Of a stretch of DNA of 64,000 bases, positions 11,813 through 20,376 are shown in pieces. The position numbers and the translations under genes were made by a program. The DNA comes from a candidate division WS6 bacterium OLB21. Its GTDB lineage: Bacteria; Patescibacteriota; Dojkabacteria; B142; OLB20. The notes beneath the pieces are model-generated. The model did no database searches. It had not been told where the DNA came from and worked only from the letters and a program-made list of their open reading frames with translations. The stretch spans positions 1 through 64,000 of the forward strand of contig JYPD01000014.1 of NCBI GenBank assembly GCA_001567305.1, read 5' to 3'. The stretch's first letter is position 1. The number at the start of each line of letters is the position of its first letter.

Positions 11813-11815
11813 TTT
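11783..11815 (+). terminator. Intrinsic terminator
   Basis: AAAACCTCTCAAA and its complement TTTGAGAGGTTTT form a near-perfect hairpin followed by TTTTTAATTTTT. It can end gyrA transcription or act as a conditional terminator before the gene at 11829. Confidence 0.75.
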
Positions 11816-11828
11816 TTAATTAAATTAA

Positions 11829-12260
11829 ATGCAGGATAACTCAAGAAAAAATCGAATAATTAACAAGATCAATGACCTAAAGGCTCAAATTCTTGAGCTA
11901 GGATCGCAGATTGAGCAAGAAAGAAATGAAAACAACGAAGAAGATACAGCTATCAGACAAGAGCTGCTTGATAAACGCGAAATTCTTGAGCAGCAAATCT
12001 TAGAATTACAAAACGGCTTAACCTTAGCAAGTAATTCAGCTGAACTTCCTGCTGACCTTGGCAAGACATTTACAATAGATATGAACGGATCAAGTAGAGA
12101 ATTAACAATTGTACTTCCAGACGAGGCAAACCCTTCAATGGGCAGTATCTCTATTGATTCACCTATAGCTAAAGCGTTGTTAGGTAAAAAACAAGGAGAG
12201 ATTGCTAGCGTTTCAACACCTATGGGAAATCAGCAATATCTGATCAAAAAAGTTGTATAA
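11829..12260 (+). CDS. GreA/GreB-family transcription elongation factor-like protein
   Basis: A 143-residue protein with an N-terminal antiparallel coiled coil (about residues 1-65) and a C-terminal GreA-type domain ending in SIDSPIAKALLGKKQGEIASV then TPMGNQQYLIKKV, very close to the conserved GreA C-terminus. Gre factors enter the RNA polymerase secondary channel and stimulate transcript cleavage through acidic residues at the coiled-coil tip; the tip here reads NENNEEDTA, acidic but not the classic GDLSEN motif. It is about 15 residues shorter than GreA. Cleavage activity is plausible but not proven. Confidence 0.75.
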   Translation: MQDNSRKNRIINKINDLKAQILELGSQIEQERNENNEEDTAIRQELLDKREILEQQILELQNGLTLASNSAELPADLGKTFTIDMNGSSRELTIVLPDEANPSMGSISIDSPIAKALLGKKQGEIASVSTPMGNQQYLIKKVV

Positions 12261-12289
12261 CTCCTGACAAGATGAGATAAAAACATGAA

Positions 12290-12313
12290 CAGAGTAGGGG
12301 ATCCCCTACTCTG
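12290..12313. terminator. Perfect 24-base palindrome at the convergent gene end
   Basis: CAGAGTAGGGGA is followed directly by its exact complement, ending inside the last codons of the recombinase gene. It lies between two convergent genes, and on the minus strand it is followed by GTTTTTAT, so a bidirectional terminator is the simplest reading. Its right half is also one copy of the direct repeat described at 12301-12315. Confidence 0.55.
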
Positions 12314-12315
12314 AA
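12301..12315 (+). repeat. Direct repeat, left copy (recombinase flank)
   Basis: ATCCCCTACTCTGAA overlaps the 3' end of the Xer-type recombinase gene. A copy with one mismatch (ATCCCCTACGCTGAA) lies at 13851-13865, on the far side of the gene and its upstream region. Confidence 0.5.
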
Positions 12316-13484
12316 AGATCCTTTAATGGATGATGCTTCTGATGCGTCTGTTCTGCAACCTTATCGCTCGAATGAACATACTTACTTGTAGTTGATAATG
12401 ACGCGTGTCCTAAAAGCCTTTGAATTACTGCAGGATTAGCTCCGTTCTCAGCTATATAGGTAGCGAATCCATGCCTTAGACTATGCGCACTGGTAGGAAC
12501 AATGATCCCAAGGTAAGTGCGATACTCCTTGATCTTAGACTGAAGATAATTTACGGATATTCTTACCACATAAGGATCCTGAGTAGAATGTCTCAAACCA
12601 CGATAAGGTATGAATAATGCCGGGAAATCGTCATCTCTAGTTTGTAAATACCTCTCTAGGTAGAAACTGCATCTGGGAGTTAGGTATACAAATCTTTGCT
12701 TTCTGCCTTTACCTATTATATATATTTTTGAATCTCCAAGATGTGAATTGTCAGTAAGTTTTAGATCGTGTCTATCAAGGTTAATTAATTCAGAGATTCG
12801 CATACCTGTAGAAAAAAGCATTTCAAGCATGGCTCGGTTTCTAAAACGGATTTTCCTTTTCTTTTCATAAGTTTCGGGAGCTTCGACTAAACGGACAAGT
12901 TCTTCAAATTCTGCGACTTGAGTTTCTTTCTTTTCACTTTTAATTAGTTTTATTGAATCAGGAGGTAAAGGAACTTGATGATCGATATCGATCAAAAATC
13001 TCAAATACGAGCGAATAGCTGATAACATGCGATTTACACTACGACTACTTAGTCGTCCAGAATACATTGAAAGCCTTCTAGAGGCACTAGAGCTCGATTT
13101 CTTCTTTTCGCTTGTCCCATGTGCTTTTCCGTAGACATTAGTGGGTTTATACTTTTTAAGTACGGTCAAATACCTACCAGTCCTTAAAAATTCAACATAC
13201 CTACTGATATCTAGTTTTTTTAAAGATACAAATGCAAGTTTATTGCTAAGTATGAACGCTGCCAGTATTTCGAGGTCTCGTTTATAGTTATCAACCGTCT
13301 CCTGGCTATAATTCGTATTAACCAGATCTAAGAAAAACTCAGTCTGCATAGGTAGGACATCTAATAATTTGGTACCTTTGTCAACCATATCACTAGAGAG
13401 GGCCTCTGAGCCTGTCTCAGTAGCACTCTCGTTATTCGCACTATCCTGACTAATTAACGGGGTAGTGGTATCCATATTTATCAA
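12306..13484 (-). CDS. Xer-type tyrosine recombinase
   Basis: Site-specific recombinase of the phage-integrase family, 392 residues. The N-terminal SAM-like DNA-binding domain covers about residues 45-180, and the catalytic domain shows the full set: Arg in STGMRISEL, Lys in GKGRKQR, HxxR in HSLRHG, His in LLGHASLS, and nucleophile Tyr in TSKYVH. It is about 90 residues longer than XerC/XerD because of a 40-residue acidic N-terminal tail and a Ser/Lys-rich insertion (GTSEKKKSSSSASRRLS) inside the core-binding domain. It could be the chromosomal dimer-resolution enzyme, or an element-borne integrase; the flanking direct repeats leave both open. Confidence 0.9.
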   Translation of the reverse strand: MINMDTTTPLISQDSANNESATETGSEALSSDMVDKGTKLLDVLPMQTEFFLDLVNTNYSQETVDNYKRDLEILAAFILSNKLAFVSLKKLDISRYVEFLRTGRYLTVLKKYKPTNVYGKAHGTSEKKKSSSSASRRLSMYSGRLSSRSVNRMLSAIRSYLRFLIDIDHQVPLPPDSIKLIKSEKKETQVAEFEELVRLVEAPETYEKKRKIRFRNRAMLEMLFSTGMRISELINLDRHDLKLTDNSHLGDSKIYIIGKGRKQRFVYLTPRCSFYLERYLQTRDDDFPALFIPYRGLRHSTQDPYVVRISVNYLQSKIKEYRTYLGIIVPTSAHSLRHGFATYIAENGANPAVIQRLLGHASLSTTSKYVHSSDKVAEQTHQKHHPLKDLSE

Positions 13485-13608
13485 GGCAATTGAAGGTAAG
13501 TAAAGAATTTATTTTTCAGCAAAGGTTTAAGGAACAATAATTAATTTAATTATTATCAGTATAAAGAAAATAAAAATAATTAACAGAAATTTATATTAAA
13601 GGCTTCTC

Positions 13609-13702
13609 CCCTTAGCTTATTCTCTCGGTTACTAAATATAAGGGTGATTATACTCAGTTAAAGAATATATGATTTAACTCCCCTTGTAAAGGGTAATAAG
13701 CT
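13609..13702. ncRNA. Candidate structured RNA (multi-stem)
   Basis: Outer stem AGCTTATT (13614-13621) with AATAAGCT (13695-13702) encloses a hairpin AGTTAAA/TTTAACT (13656-13679) and a hairpin CCCTT/AAGGG (13681-13693). CCCTTA at 13609-13614 can alternatively pair with TAAGGG at 13639-13644. It has no T-arm motif, so it is not a tRNA. The strand is unknown: it could be the recombinase 5' leader (minus) or an independent RNA. Confidence 0.3.
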
Positions 13703-13824
13703 GAAAAATTATCGTCTAAATATTTGAGTTAATACTACTTTAGGAGCTAGAAATGATTCACTATTCCTTATATTAATATCAGTTTCTCTGAAACTGCCTC
13801 TAAGTGGTAATACTAAGCAGAAGG

Positions 13825-13833
13825 TTATCCACA
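13825..13833 (+). promoter_or_regulatory. DnaA-box sequence TTATCCACA
   Basis: An exact match to the canonical 9-base DnaA box. Only one perfect copy is seen in the gap, so it alone does not make an origin; it could reflect DnaA control of the recombinase gene or chance. Confidence 0.35.
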
Positions 13834-13850
13834 AATCGTAACATTATCGT

Positions 13851-13865
13851 ATCCCCTACGCTGAA
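13851..13865 (+). repeat. Direct repeat, right copy (recombinase flank)
   Basis: ATCCCCTACGCTGAA matches the left copy at 12301-12315 at 14 of 15 positions. Together the copies bracket the recombinase gene and most of its upstream gap (about 1.55 kb). Confidence 0.5.
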
Positions 13866-13934
13866 GAATTTAGCAATTAATAACTTATAGTGATTACCAT
13901 TGTGAAACTATGGGCTATTCTACACAAAGAAGCA

Positions 13935-14762
13935 TTATAAAAGCGTACCGTTTATCCCCCACTCTGCTACTAGAGCAAGCATTATGACAATCAACACAAA
14001 CAGTGAAAGATATTCAATCCATATCCATTTACTGATAATATCTCTAACCTCGAGTGATATTCCAAGACATATGTACAGCACAATACTCTGAGCAAGTGCC
14101 AGATATGGAGCCGATACCGGCCATATACTCACTATGGCAGCAGCAAATGATGTTATTGTGCCCATTGCTAAGCTGACAGTTAGTCTCTGATAAAAAAACA
14201 GGTCAAGAGACCATAAAGTAATATATACAAGTAACCCGCTAATAAGGTGAATCGCAATCAATCTGAACGGCAGGAAGATATCATTGCTGAAAAGCAGGAA
14301 GAAGAAGAAATACGAAATAACAAGAGTTAGGACAAACTGCGCAGCACGAGCAGCTTGCAGTAAGGGTATTGGATTGTTATAGGCAGCATTAAGAATATTT
14401 ACGGTCAGTAAAATTATGTATGAGAATAGCCAAAAGAATACAGCAGATACCAGAATTAGACTTAATTGACCCAACTCGGAAAAGACAGTTAGAATGATTA
14501 ATTCCGCAAAAAGACTAATGGAAAAGACTCCTATTGCAGGGAATAGCAAGATAGTAATGAATCGCTCTCCCCTAACCTTAAAGAATAATGCCCAGTAAGC
14601 ACCAAGATAAATCAGAATCGCAAGTAAAACTGGCTTTATAGGATCAAATGGAAAATCAATATCTAGTAATACTCTAAAATCTCTCTGCTGCAATAGAACA
14701 TAAGCCACTGTAAGTAGCGATGAAATAACTGCGATTCTTGTTCTAGTACTAATCTTTGACAT
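13935..14762 (-). CDS. Uncharacterised multi-pass membrane protein
   Basis: 275 residues with about eight hydrophobic helices and no soluble domain; not recognised. It overlaps the 3' end of ruvB by 14 bases, so it is the last gene of the ruvC-ruvA-ruvB run and translationally coupled to it. No catalytic motif is evident. A transport or envelope role is possible but unsupported. Confidence 0.75.
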   Translation of the reverse strand: MSKISTRTRIAVISSLLTVAYVLLQQRDFRVLLDIDFPFDPIKPVLLAILIYLGAYWALFFKVRGERFITILLFPAIGVFSISLFAELIILTVFSELGQLSLILVSAVFFWLFSYIILLTVNILNAAYNNPIPLLQAARAAQFVLTLVISYFFFFLLFSNDIFLPFRLIAIHLISGLLVYITLWSLDLFFYQRLTVSLAMGTITSFAAAIVSIWPVSAPYLALAQSIVLYICLGISLEVRDIISKWIWIEYLSLFVLIVIMLALVAEWGINGTLL

Positions 14763-15756
14763 TATTCTTATGATAATATCTCAATCCTTTATCTGTCACC
14801 ACCCTGCCCCTTGGAGTTCTTGCTAAAAATCCTTCTTGCAAAAGAAATGGCTCGTATACATCTTGTAGGGTAACCAGATCTTCTGAAAGTGCAGCAGCTA
14901 ATGCTTGGAGTCCTATCGGACCTCCTTTGTAATGTTCAATGATGTAATTAATGATTTTTCTATCCAACCCATCTAGACCAAACTCATCTACGCCAATTAG
15001 TTCTAACGCTTGAAGTGCTCTATCCCTTGTAATGCTCATATCCCCTGACACTTGGGCATAATCTCGGACACGCTTCAGCAATCGAATAGCTATCCTTGGT
15101 GTTTTTCTTGATCTGGCAGCAATCTCGGCAATGGCTTCTGACTCTAGTTGAGTATCTAGCACAGCTGCCTTCTGAATCAACAATTCCGAAATTTCTGAAA
15201 TTGAGTAATAATCTAGGCGCAGATCAAGTCCAAAACGATCTCTGAGAGGTGAACTTAGCGAACCTGCCCTAGTAGTTGCACCGATAATTGTAAGCGGATT
15301 AAGGTCTAGACGGATACTTCTTGCTGCTGGTCCCTTTCCGAGAATAATATCTATTGCCCTATCCTCCATAGCAGAATACAGTACCTCTTCAACAGCACGG
15401 TTGAGTCTATGGATTTCGTCTATAAACAAAATGCCGTTTGGTTCAATATTCGTAAGTATAGAAGCCAAATCACCTTTTCTTTCAATAGCTGGACCAGAAG
15501 TAATATACAACTGCACTCCGGCTTCTGATGCAATAACATGAGCAAGCGATGTTTTACCAAGCCCTGGAGGACCATGTAGAAGTATATGATCGATAGGCTC
15601 AAGTCTAGTCTTAGCGGCAGAAATAAGTATTTGTAAACTCTCTTTTTCTCTAGCTCGACCAATGATTTCTGCAAACGACTTAGGACGAAGTGTCTTTTCG
15701 TAAAGTTCTATCTCTTCTTCGTTTGTTGTATCTGGATCTAAGATTCTATCTGCCAT
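14749..15756 (-). CDS. ruvB: Holliday junction branch migration ATPase RuvB
   Basis: AAA+ motor of the RuvAB branch migration complex, 335 residues. Walker A HGPPGLGKTSLAH, Walker B GILFIDEIHRLN, sensor and arginine-finger region GATTRAGSLSSPLRDRFG, and the C-terminal winged helix ending FLARTPRGRV. It follows ruvA with a 2-base gap, so ruvC-ruvA-ruvB form one operon in the usual order. Confidence 0.97.
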   Translation of the reverse strand: MADRILDPDTTNEEEIELYEKTLRPKSFAEIIGRAREKESLQILISAAKTRLEPIDHILLHGPPGLGKTSLAHVIASEAGVQLYITSGPAIERKGDLASILTNIEPNGILFIDEIHRLNRAVEEVLYSAMEDRAIDIILGKGPAARSIRLDLNPLTIIGATTRAGSLSSPLRDRFGLDLRLDYYSISEISELLIQKAAVLDTQLESEAIAEIAARSRKTPRIAIRLLKRVRDYAQVSGDMSITRDRALQALELIGVDEFGLDGLDRKIINYIIEHYKGGPIGLQALAAALSEDLVTLQDVYEPFLLQEGFLARTPRGRVVTDKGLRYYHKNNVKD

Positions 15757-15758
15757 TA

Positions 15759-16340
15759 CTAATTATTTGATTTATTTCTTATTACTTTTAAAGCCTCTTT
15801 AATCAAATTACCTGCATCTAGTTGAGGATCTATGCTTTCTAACGCCTTGGAGATTTCTGTTTCAGAGAAACCAAGTCCAATTAAAGCATCATGCACCTCG
15901 TCTTGAGCAGGATTTGCCGTTTTTCTGCCATTAAGCACACCTTGATGAGCAGATTGCTTAAGTTTTGACTTCAGATCTATTATAATCCTTTCAGCTGTTT
16001 TTTGTCCTATTCCGGGGCTTTTTAGCAGTTTTGGTTGACCTTCAATAATCGCAGAGACGATTTCGTCATATCCTAAAGAAGATACTAACGCCATTGCAAG
16101 TTTTGGTCCTACTCCCGAAACTGTAATAAGCATTTCGAATAAACCCAATTCTTGCTTTGTTGCGAAACCAAACAATTTAAGTTCTTGCTCACGAACATGA
16201 GTATGGATATACAAACTGATTTCTTCGTTGATTGATAACTTTGAAGCCTTCGTATCTACTCGATACCCTACTCCATTGGTACCGATGATAATAGTATCGT
16301 GCATAATATCGATTATCACACCTTGCAGATATCCTATCAT
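15759..16340 (-). CDS. ruvA: Holliday junction binding protein RuvA
   Basis: 193 residues: N-terminal OB fold (MIGYLQGVIIDI and later YIHTHVREQELKLFGF), two helix-hairpin-helix motifs (VSGVGPKLA and SPGIGQKTAERIIIDLK), and the C-terminal three-helix domain that contacts RuvB. Its ATG overlaps the ruvC stop by one base. All hallmarks of RuvA are present. Confidence 0.95.
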   Translation of the reverse strand: MIGYLQGVIIDIMHDTIIIGTNGVGYRVDTKASKLSINEEISLYIHTHVREQELKLFGFATKQELGLFEMLITVSGVGPKLAMALVSSLGYDEIVSAIIEGQPKLLKSPGIGQKTAERIIIDLKSKLKQSAHQGVLNGRKTANPAQDEVHDALIGLGFSETEISKALESIDPQLDAGNLIKEALKVIRNKSNN

Positions 16341-16834
16341 TAAATTTTTAATAACATCTTATTTAGTTGACTAGCTTGTAAATGGCAGATAGCAACTGCC
16401 AAGGCGTCTGCAACATCATCTGGTTTTGGAATCTCATGAAGACCAAGTAGTCTTTTTACCATATATTGTACCTGAGATTTATCTGCTTTTCCGTAGCCCG
16501 TAACGGCTTGTTTTACCTGCAAGGGCGAATAACTGAAGACCGGAAGATCATTCATTGCCCCTGCCAGCAATATAACTCCTCTGGCCTGACTAACAGGAAC
16601 AATGGTTGTTTTATTTCGGAAAAAGAATAGGGATTCTACAGCAAGCACATCCGGTTTATTGACTTTAATGAGATTCATCATCTGTTCATACAGAATTTTA
16701 AGTCTCATTTCTATAACATCTTTCTTATTCGTGAGGATTGCTCCCGAATCTTCATGAACAAACTTGTTACCCATTAAGGTTACAACGCCCCATCCAGCAA
16801 TTGCGCTCCCACCATCAACTCCGAGTACCCTCAA
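16340..16834 (-). CDS. ruvC: Holliday junction resolvase RuvC
   Basis: RNase H-fold endonuclease, 164 residues, cutting Holliday junctions. Catalytic acidic residues: Asp in LGVDGGSAIAGWGVV (the usual DPG is DGG here), Glu in AVESLFFF, and the Asp pair in DDVADALAVAICH. First gene of the ruvCAB operon, 36 bases downstream of yebC. Confidence 0.95.
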   Translation of the reverse strand: MRVLGVDGGSAIAGWGVVTLMGNKFVHEDSGAILTNKKDVIEMRLKILYEQMMNLIKVNKPDVLAVESLFFFRNKTTIVPVSQARGVILLAGAMNDLPVFSYSPLQVKQAVTGYGKADKSQVQYMVKRLLGLHEIPKPDDVADALAVAICHLQASQLNKMLLKI

Positions 16835-16870
16835 AGTATGAATAATAACAAGAAAATAATATGTGGACTA

Positions 16871-17659
16871 CTAGTTTGAGTTTGTCCAAACCGAGTCAAC
16901 ATCGTCGTGATCGTCGACCGACTCGATCAAGCTCGTCAATTTTGACATATCTTCTGCAGAAACATTAACACTTTCTTTAGGCTCTTTAATTAATTCTGCA
17001 GAAACTAATCTGTAAGAAAGATCTTCAATAGCTTTTAAAACATTTGAAAAATCAACTTTATCAGTTGTAACCTCTAGAGCTTCTAGCTGATTTCCATCAA
17101 TTTCGTGTTCGACGATGTTGATATCTAATATCCCTTCGATATCAAGTAATGACATTTGAACCTCGTCAATCGAGACATCTTCGTATGTATCTTCTGCGCC
17201 GAACTTCTCTGCCTTTTTTGAGACGGCCGGAAGTATTGTTATCAGTCCTCTTTCAACAAATTGCCAGGCTATGCTTCCACCGGGAACCATTTTACCACCA
17301 TGGTTTTCGATTAGTTTTCTTACTTCAGAAACAGTTCTATTTGTGTTGTCTGTCTGACAATCGATTATTAGGGACACACCACCTGGTCCGAGAGCTTCGT
17401 AGCTAATCCTTTGTATTTGAACTTTCTCCCCTTCTCCGGTGCCCTTTTTAATCGCTCTTGTAATATTATCTGCCGGCATATTTGCGGCTTTAGCTTTTTC
17501 TATAGCAAGCCTAAGGGCAAAATTCATGTCAGGATCACCCCCGGCTTCACTGGCCGCTATTGTGATGTTTTTTGCTAGCTTAGTAAACAAGGCTCCTCTT
17601 TTGGCATCATTTGCCCCTTTAGCCCGTTTTATTTTTGCCCATTTGGAATGTCCTGACAT
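16871..17659 (-). CDS. yebC: YebC/TACO1 family protein
   Basis: Starts with the family hallmark MSGHSKWAKIKRAKGAND and continues through FALRLAIEKAKAANMPADNI and the middle-domain segment YEALGPGGVSLIIDCQTDN. YebC proteins were described as transcription regulators and more recently as factors that help ribosomes through proline stretches. At 262 residues it is slightly long owing to an acidic C-terminal tail (DDHDDVDS). Upstream of ruvC on the same strand, a common arrangement. Confidence 0.95.
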   Translation of the reverse strand: MSGHSKWAKIKRAKGANDAKRGALFTKLAKNITIAASEAGGDPDMNFALRLAIEKAKAANMPADNITRAIKKGTGEGEKVQIQRISYEALGPGGVSLIIDCQTDNTNRTVSEVRKLIENHGGKMVPGGSIAWQFVERGLITILPAVSKKAEKFGAEDTYEDVSIDEVQMSLLDIEGILDINIVEHEIDGNQLEALEVTTDKVDFSNVLKAIEDLSYRLVSAELIKEPKESVNVSAEDMSKLTSLIESVDDHDDVDSVWTNSN

Positions 17660-17686
17660 TTTCTATTGAATAATAAGATATGAAGA

Positions 17687-19049
17687 TTATCTGACTACAG
17701 ATTCACCGATAACGATTATTATATCACCTATGTGCTTCTCTTCGTACGGAGATGTTGCATAAACAAGATTTTTGCCAAAAATTCTTTCAATCTCAAAAAT
17801 CGTAACTGGGTATTTTTCTGGATTTGCTACATATACTGTTGTTTGTTCTGTTATATTTCTTGCATTGCCGATCTGAACGACTCTTCCTCCGCTGTTTGTG
17901 ATCCATCTTGCTCGTGAATTTGCCATTCCTCTGATCCCAGATGCATTAAAGACTTCAATACGAGCCTGTTCCTTTGCAAGATTAAAATTAAACATAATGC
18001 TAGACATATCTCTATCTATGCTCTCTGTCAATGGTGAATATCTAGAATATAGTCCTTTAGACTCAAGCGGTAGTAATGAGGCACTTTGTGTATAAGCTAA
18101 TTTAACTTGATCTCTTCTGATTGCCCATAGATGCCTAGCTAATGTAAAGAATTCATTCTTGCTTATGTTGGTATATACATTATCTTCAATAGCTTGAAGA
18201 ATTTGAGGAATATTTGCGAGTGTACGTAGTGAATCCAGATTTGCAGCAAATTCGGCTAAGAATCTAGACTGTCTAGCTAATTGTGAGTCGTTTCCATACT
18301 CGTTAGCAGCAAGAAATCCAACAAATTGATCCTGATAGATTGTAATTCTACCTTTGCCCCAAGAAATATTTCTCCCCTTAGTATCCGAAACATCTTCGTC
18401 GTTTAAATCATAACGAAGATCTAAAGATACCGGATCAAAGTAACGACCTACCTCGGAAAAGCCTTTCGTATTAGTAAGTAAGTATCGATCAATCTTAACA
18501 GCCATAAGTGATTCAACAGATCTTACTAAAATTTCGATTTCATTTCCTTTAGAATCTTTATTGTTAAGAATTGTTCGCAGATTAGAATTTTTATTAAGCC
18601 CCGGAACATAAACCTCGATGTCTGGAGAGATCATAAAGATTCCCAGCTCTGACCTTTGCGGATCAACAACTAGTAGACCTATTGCATCAACGAATCGATG
18701 TTCGTCGGAGAATTGATCTATACCTACAATCAAGGTAATGATTCGATTAACACCATTCCATTCAACTTGCCCGGGTTCACCTTTATCAGACACCTCCCTT
18801 TTAGGAGAGAAATCATAGAAAGCTTTAACATAAGGGGCGAATGCCAGTATCAGCAATAACAAAAATACCGCAATAATTAGTTTAGGCTTATAGATGATTG
18901 AGATTATCCGGTTTTGACGAAGCCTAGTTGAAATCGTTGATCCTTTTTTTCCGGTAAGTGATTTGCTTCTTTTTTTGTCTGCCTCGTTTACTTTGACGAA
19001 CGATTTGATTTCTGGAGCTGGTCAGCTTCTGTTTTAATTTCTTTAGCAT
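17687..19049 (-). CDS. LytR-CpsA-Psr family protein with LytR_C domain (start frameshifted)
   Basis: Membrane-anchored LCP protein: LCP domain (about 90 residues in, starting NRIITLIVGIDQ) with Asp/Arg residues typical of the fold, then a C-terminal LytR_C domain (IEVFNASGIRGMANSRA). LCP enzymes attach glycopolymers to peptidoglycan. The clear open frame begins only at a TTG (18862) inside the membrane helix, which cannot be the start. If one base is removed from the T-run 18970-18976, the frame extends to an ATG at 19049 (MLKKLKQKLTSSRNQ) inside the upstream gene, giving a basic cytoplasmic tail before the helix. That start is inference. Confidence 0.75.
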
Positions 19050-20376
19050 TGGCAACAGTAAAAATATCGGGCAATTTTGCTTGTAGTTCGATGTCTTTAC
19101 CATCGAGCAATTTGAAACTTAACCTCCAAGCATGAAGCATAAGTCGTGCAAACTTATTACCTCTTCCGTATATATTATCACCTAGGATTGGCAAACCCAA
19201 ACTACTCAGCTGCACTCTTAATTGATGAGTTCTTCCAGTTTTGGGAATAGCCTTTACTAACGAACATGTCTTGCCATCCAGTTGGAAAACACCCAAATTA
19301 TAAAAATCTGTTTCAGCGAGCTTCCCTTTTTTGTCTGCAAGGACAGTAATCTTCTTTCTATTCTGAGGATTTCTACCCAGATAGTTAACAATCTTTCTTT
19401 TTTGCCGATAGTTTTTAGTAGCATCACCTGCAACAACCATCAAGTATGTCTTTTGGATATTCCTTTCAGCAAAAGCTTTTGAATAAAACCATAATGCCTC
19501 TGTTGTTTTGCTTATCATTACCAGACCAGATGTATCTTTATCCAAACGATGGATAAGACCCGACCGAATACTATCTCCGACAGTTTGCAGTTCGCTGTAT
19601 CTATACATAACAGCATTCATCAAAGTATCCTGACTATTCCCCGCAGCCGGATGAACAACCATACCTGAGGGTTTATTTACCACCAGTAGATGCTCGTCCT
19701 CATAAACAATATCTAATTCGATATTCTGAGGTTTTAGTTGAAGAGTATCATTAGAAATTACACTTTGATCGAATACAATAGTATCTCCTGCGCGCACTTT
19801 GTATTGTGCTTGAGTCTGAACAACGCCATTCACCATTAAGCCCTTTGCTTCAATAACTCTTTTACAAGCACTTCGACTATATCCTACGATTTTCTTGCTT
19901 AAGAATAAATCTACCCTTTGAGTTGCATCTTCAGATTTTACTGTGAATTTTTTGAAGCTCTTGCATTTGCTAAAGATAACATTAGAAAAAAGTCCTAAGG
20001 CCGAAGTTATATATACATCAGCGAGATTAAACCAAGGGAATGAACCAATTGCTATGAAGTCTACTACACCTCCGTAGGCTAGACGATCAAAAAGATTCGA
20101 GAAAGCTCCCGATAACAATAACAACATGACTATCCATAACCACTTTGCTCCAATTGTACTGCGACTCTGAAATATTATGATAATTGAGATTAATAATCCA
20201 AAAACACTAAAAATCATTGCCTGCGTATTGTCTTGAGTTCCTATTCCAAGTGCTAAAGATTGATTGATGGTGTAATCAAGATGTTCAATTGCAATAAGTT
20301 TTAACAAGCGATCGGCAATGAATAAAATGCTAATAACAGAAAATAGATAATTCTTGTTAATTGGAATCTTTGCCAT
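18988..20376 (-). CDS. LspA-RluA fusion: signal peptidase II joined to pseudouridine synthase
   Basis: One unbroken frame of 462 residues joins two normally separate enzymes. Residues about 1-135 are a lipoprotein signal peptidase II: four membrane helices, first conserved segment with ADRLLK, then GAFSNLFDRLAYGGVVDFI and FNLADVYI, which hold both catalytic aspartates. Residues about 140-440 are an RluA-family synthase: an S4 domain (QRVDLFLSKKIVGYSRS), then SGMVVHPAAGN, and the active-site GLIHRLDKDTSGL, and KTGRTHQLRVQL. I chose the ATG at 20376 (MAKIPINKN), which overlaps the Lgt-like gene by 20 bases; the frame stays open to 20460. lspA and rluD are neighbours in many bacteria, so fusion by stop loss is plausible. 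Confidence 0.85.
   Translation of the reverse strand: MAKIPINKNYLFSVISILFIADRLLKLIAIEHLDYTINQSLALGIGTQDNTQAMIFSVFGLLISIIIIFQSRSTIGAKWLWIVMLLLLSGAFSNLFDRLAYGGVVDFIAIGSFPWFNLADVYITSALGLFSNVIFSKCKSFKKFTVKSEDATQRVDLFLSKKIVGYSRSACKRVIEAKGLMVNGVVQTQAQYKVRAGDTIVFDQSVISNDTLQLKPQNIELDIVYEDEHLLVVNKPSGMVVHPAAGNSQDTLMNAVMYRYSELQTVGDSIRSGLIHRLDKDTSGLVMISKTTEALWFYSKAFAERNIQKTYLMVVAGDATKNYRQKRKIVNYLGRNPQNRKKITVLADKKGKLAETDFYNLGVFQLDGKTCSLVKAIPKTGRTHQLRVQLSSLGLPILGDNIYGRGNKFARLMLHAWRLSFKLLDGKDIELQAKLPDIFTVANAKEIKTEADQLQKSNRSSK

Larger units (their letters stand above)
13485..13934. other. 450-base non-coding region upstream of the recombinase
   Basis: No convincing gene in either strand. Very AT-rich near the recombinase start, including the inverted repeat ATAATTAA-T-TTAATTAT. 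It also holds a segment with strong RNA-folding potential (13609-13702), one exact DnaA-box sequence (13825-13833), and the second direct repeat (13851-13865). It must contain the recombinase promoter and the end of the ruv operon transcript. Confidence 0.6.

Noticed and set aside
13485-13934. Chromosomal replication origin
   Set aside because: Only one exact DnaA box, no dnaA or dnaN neighbour, and no clear strand switch; kept as a low-interest observation only.
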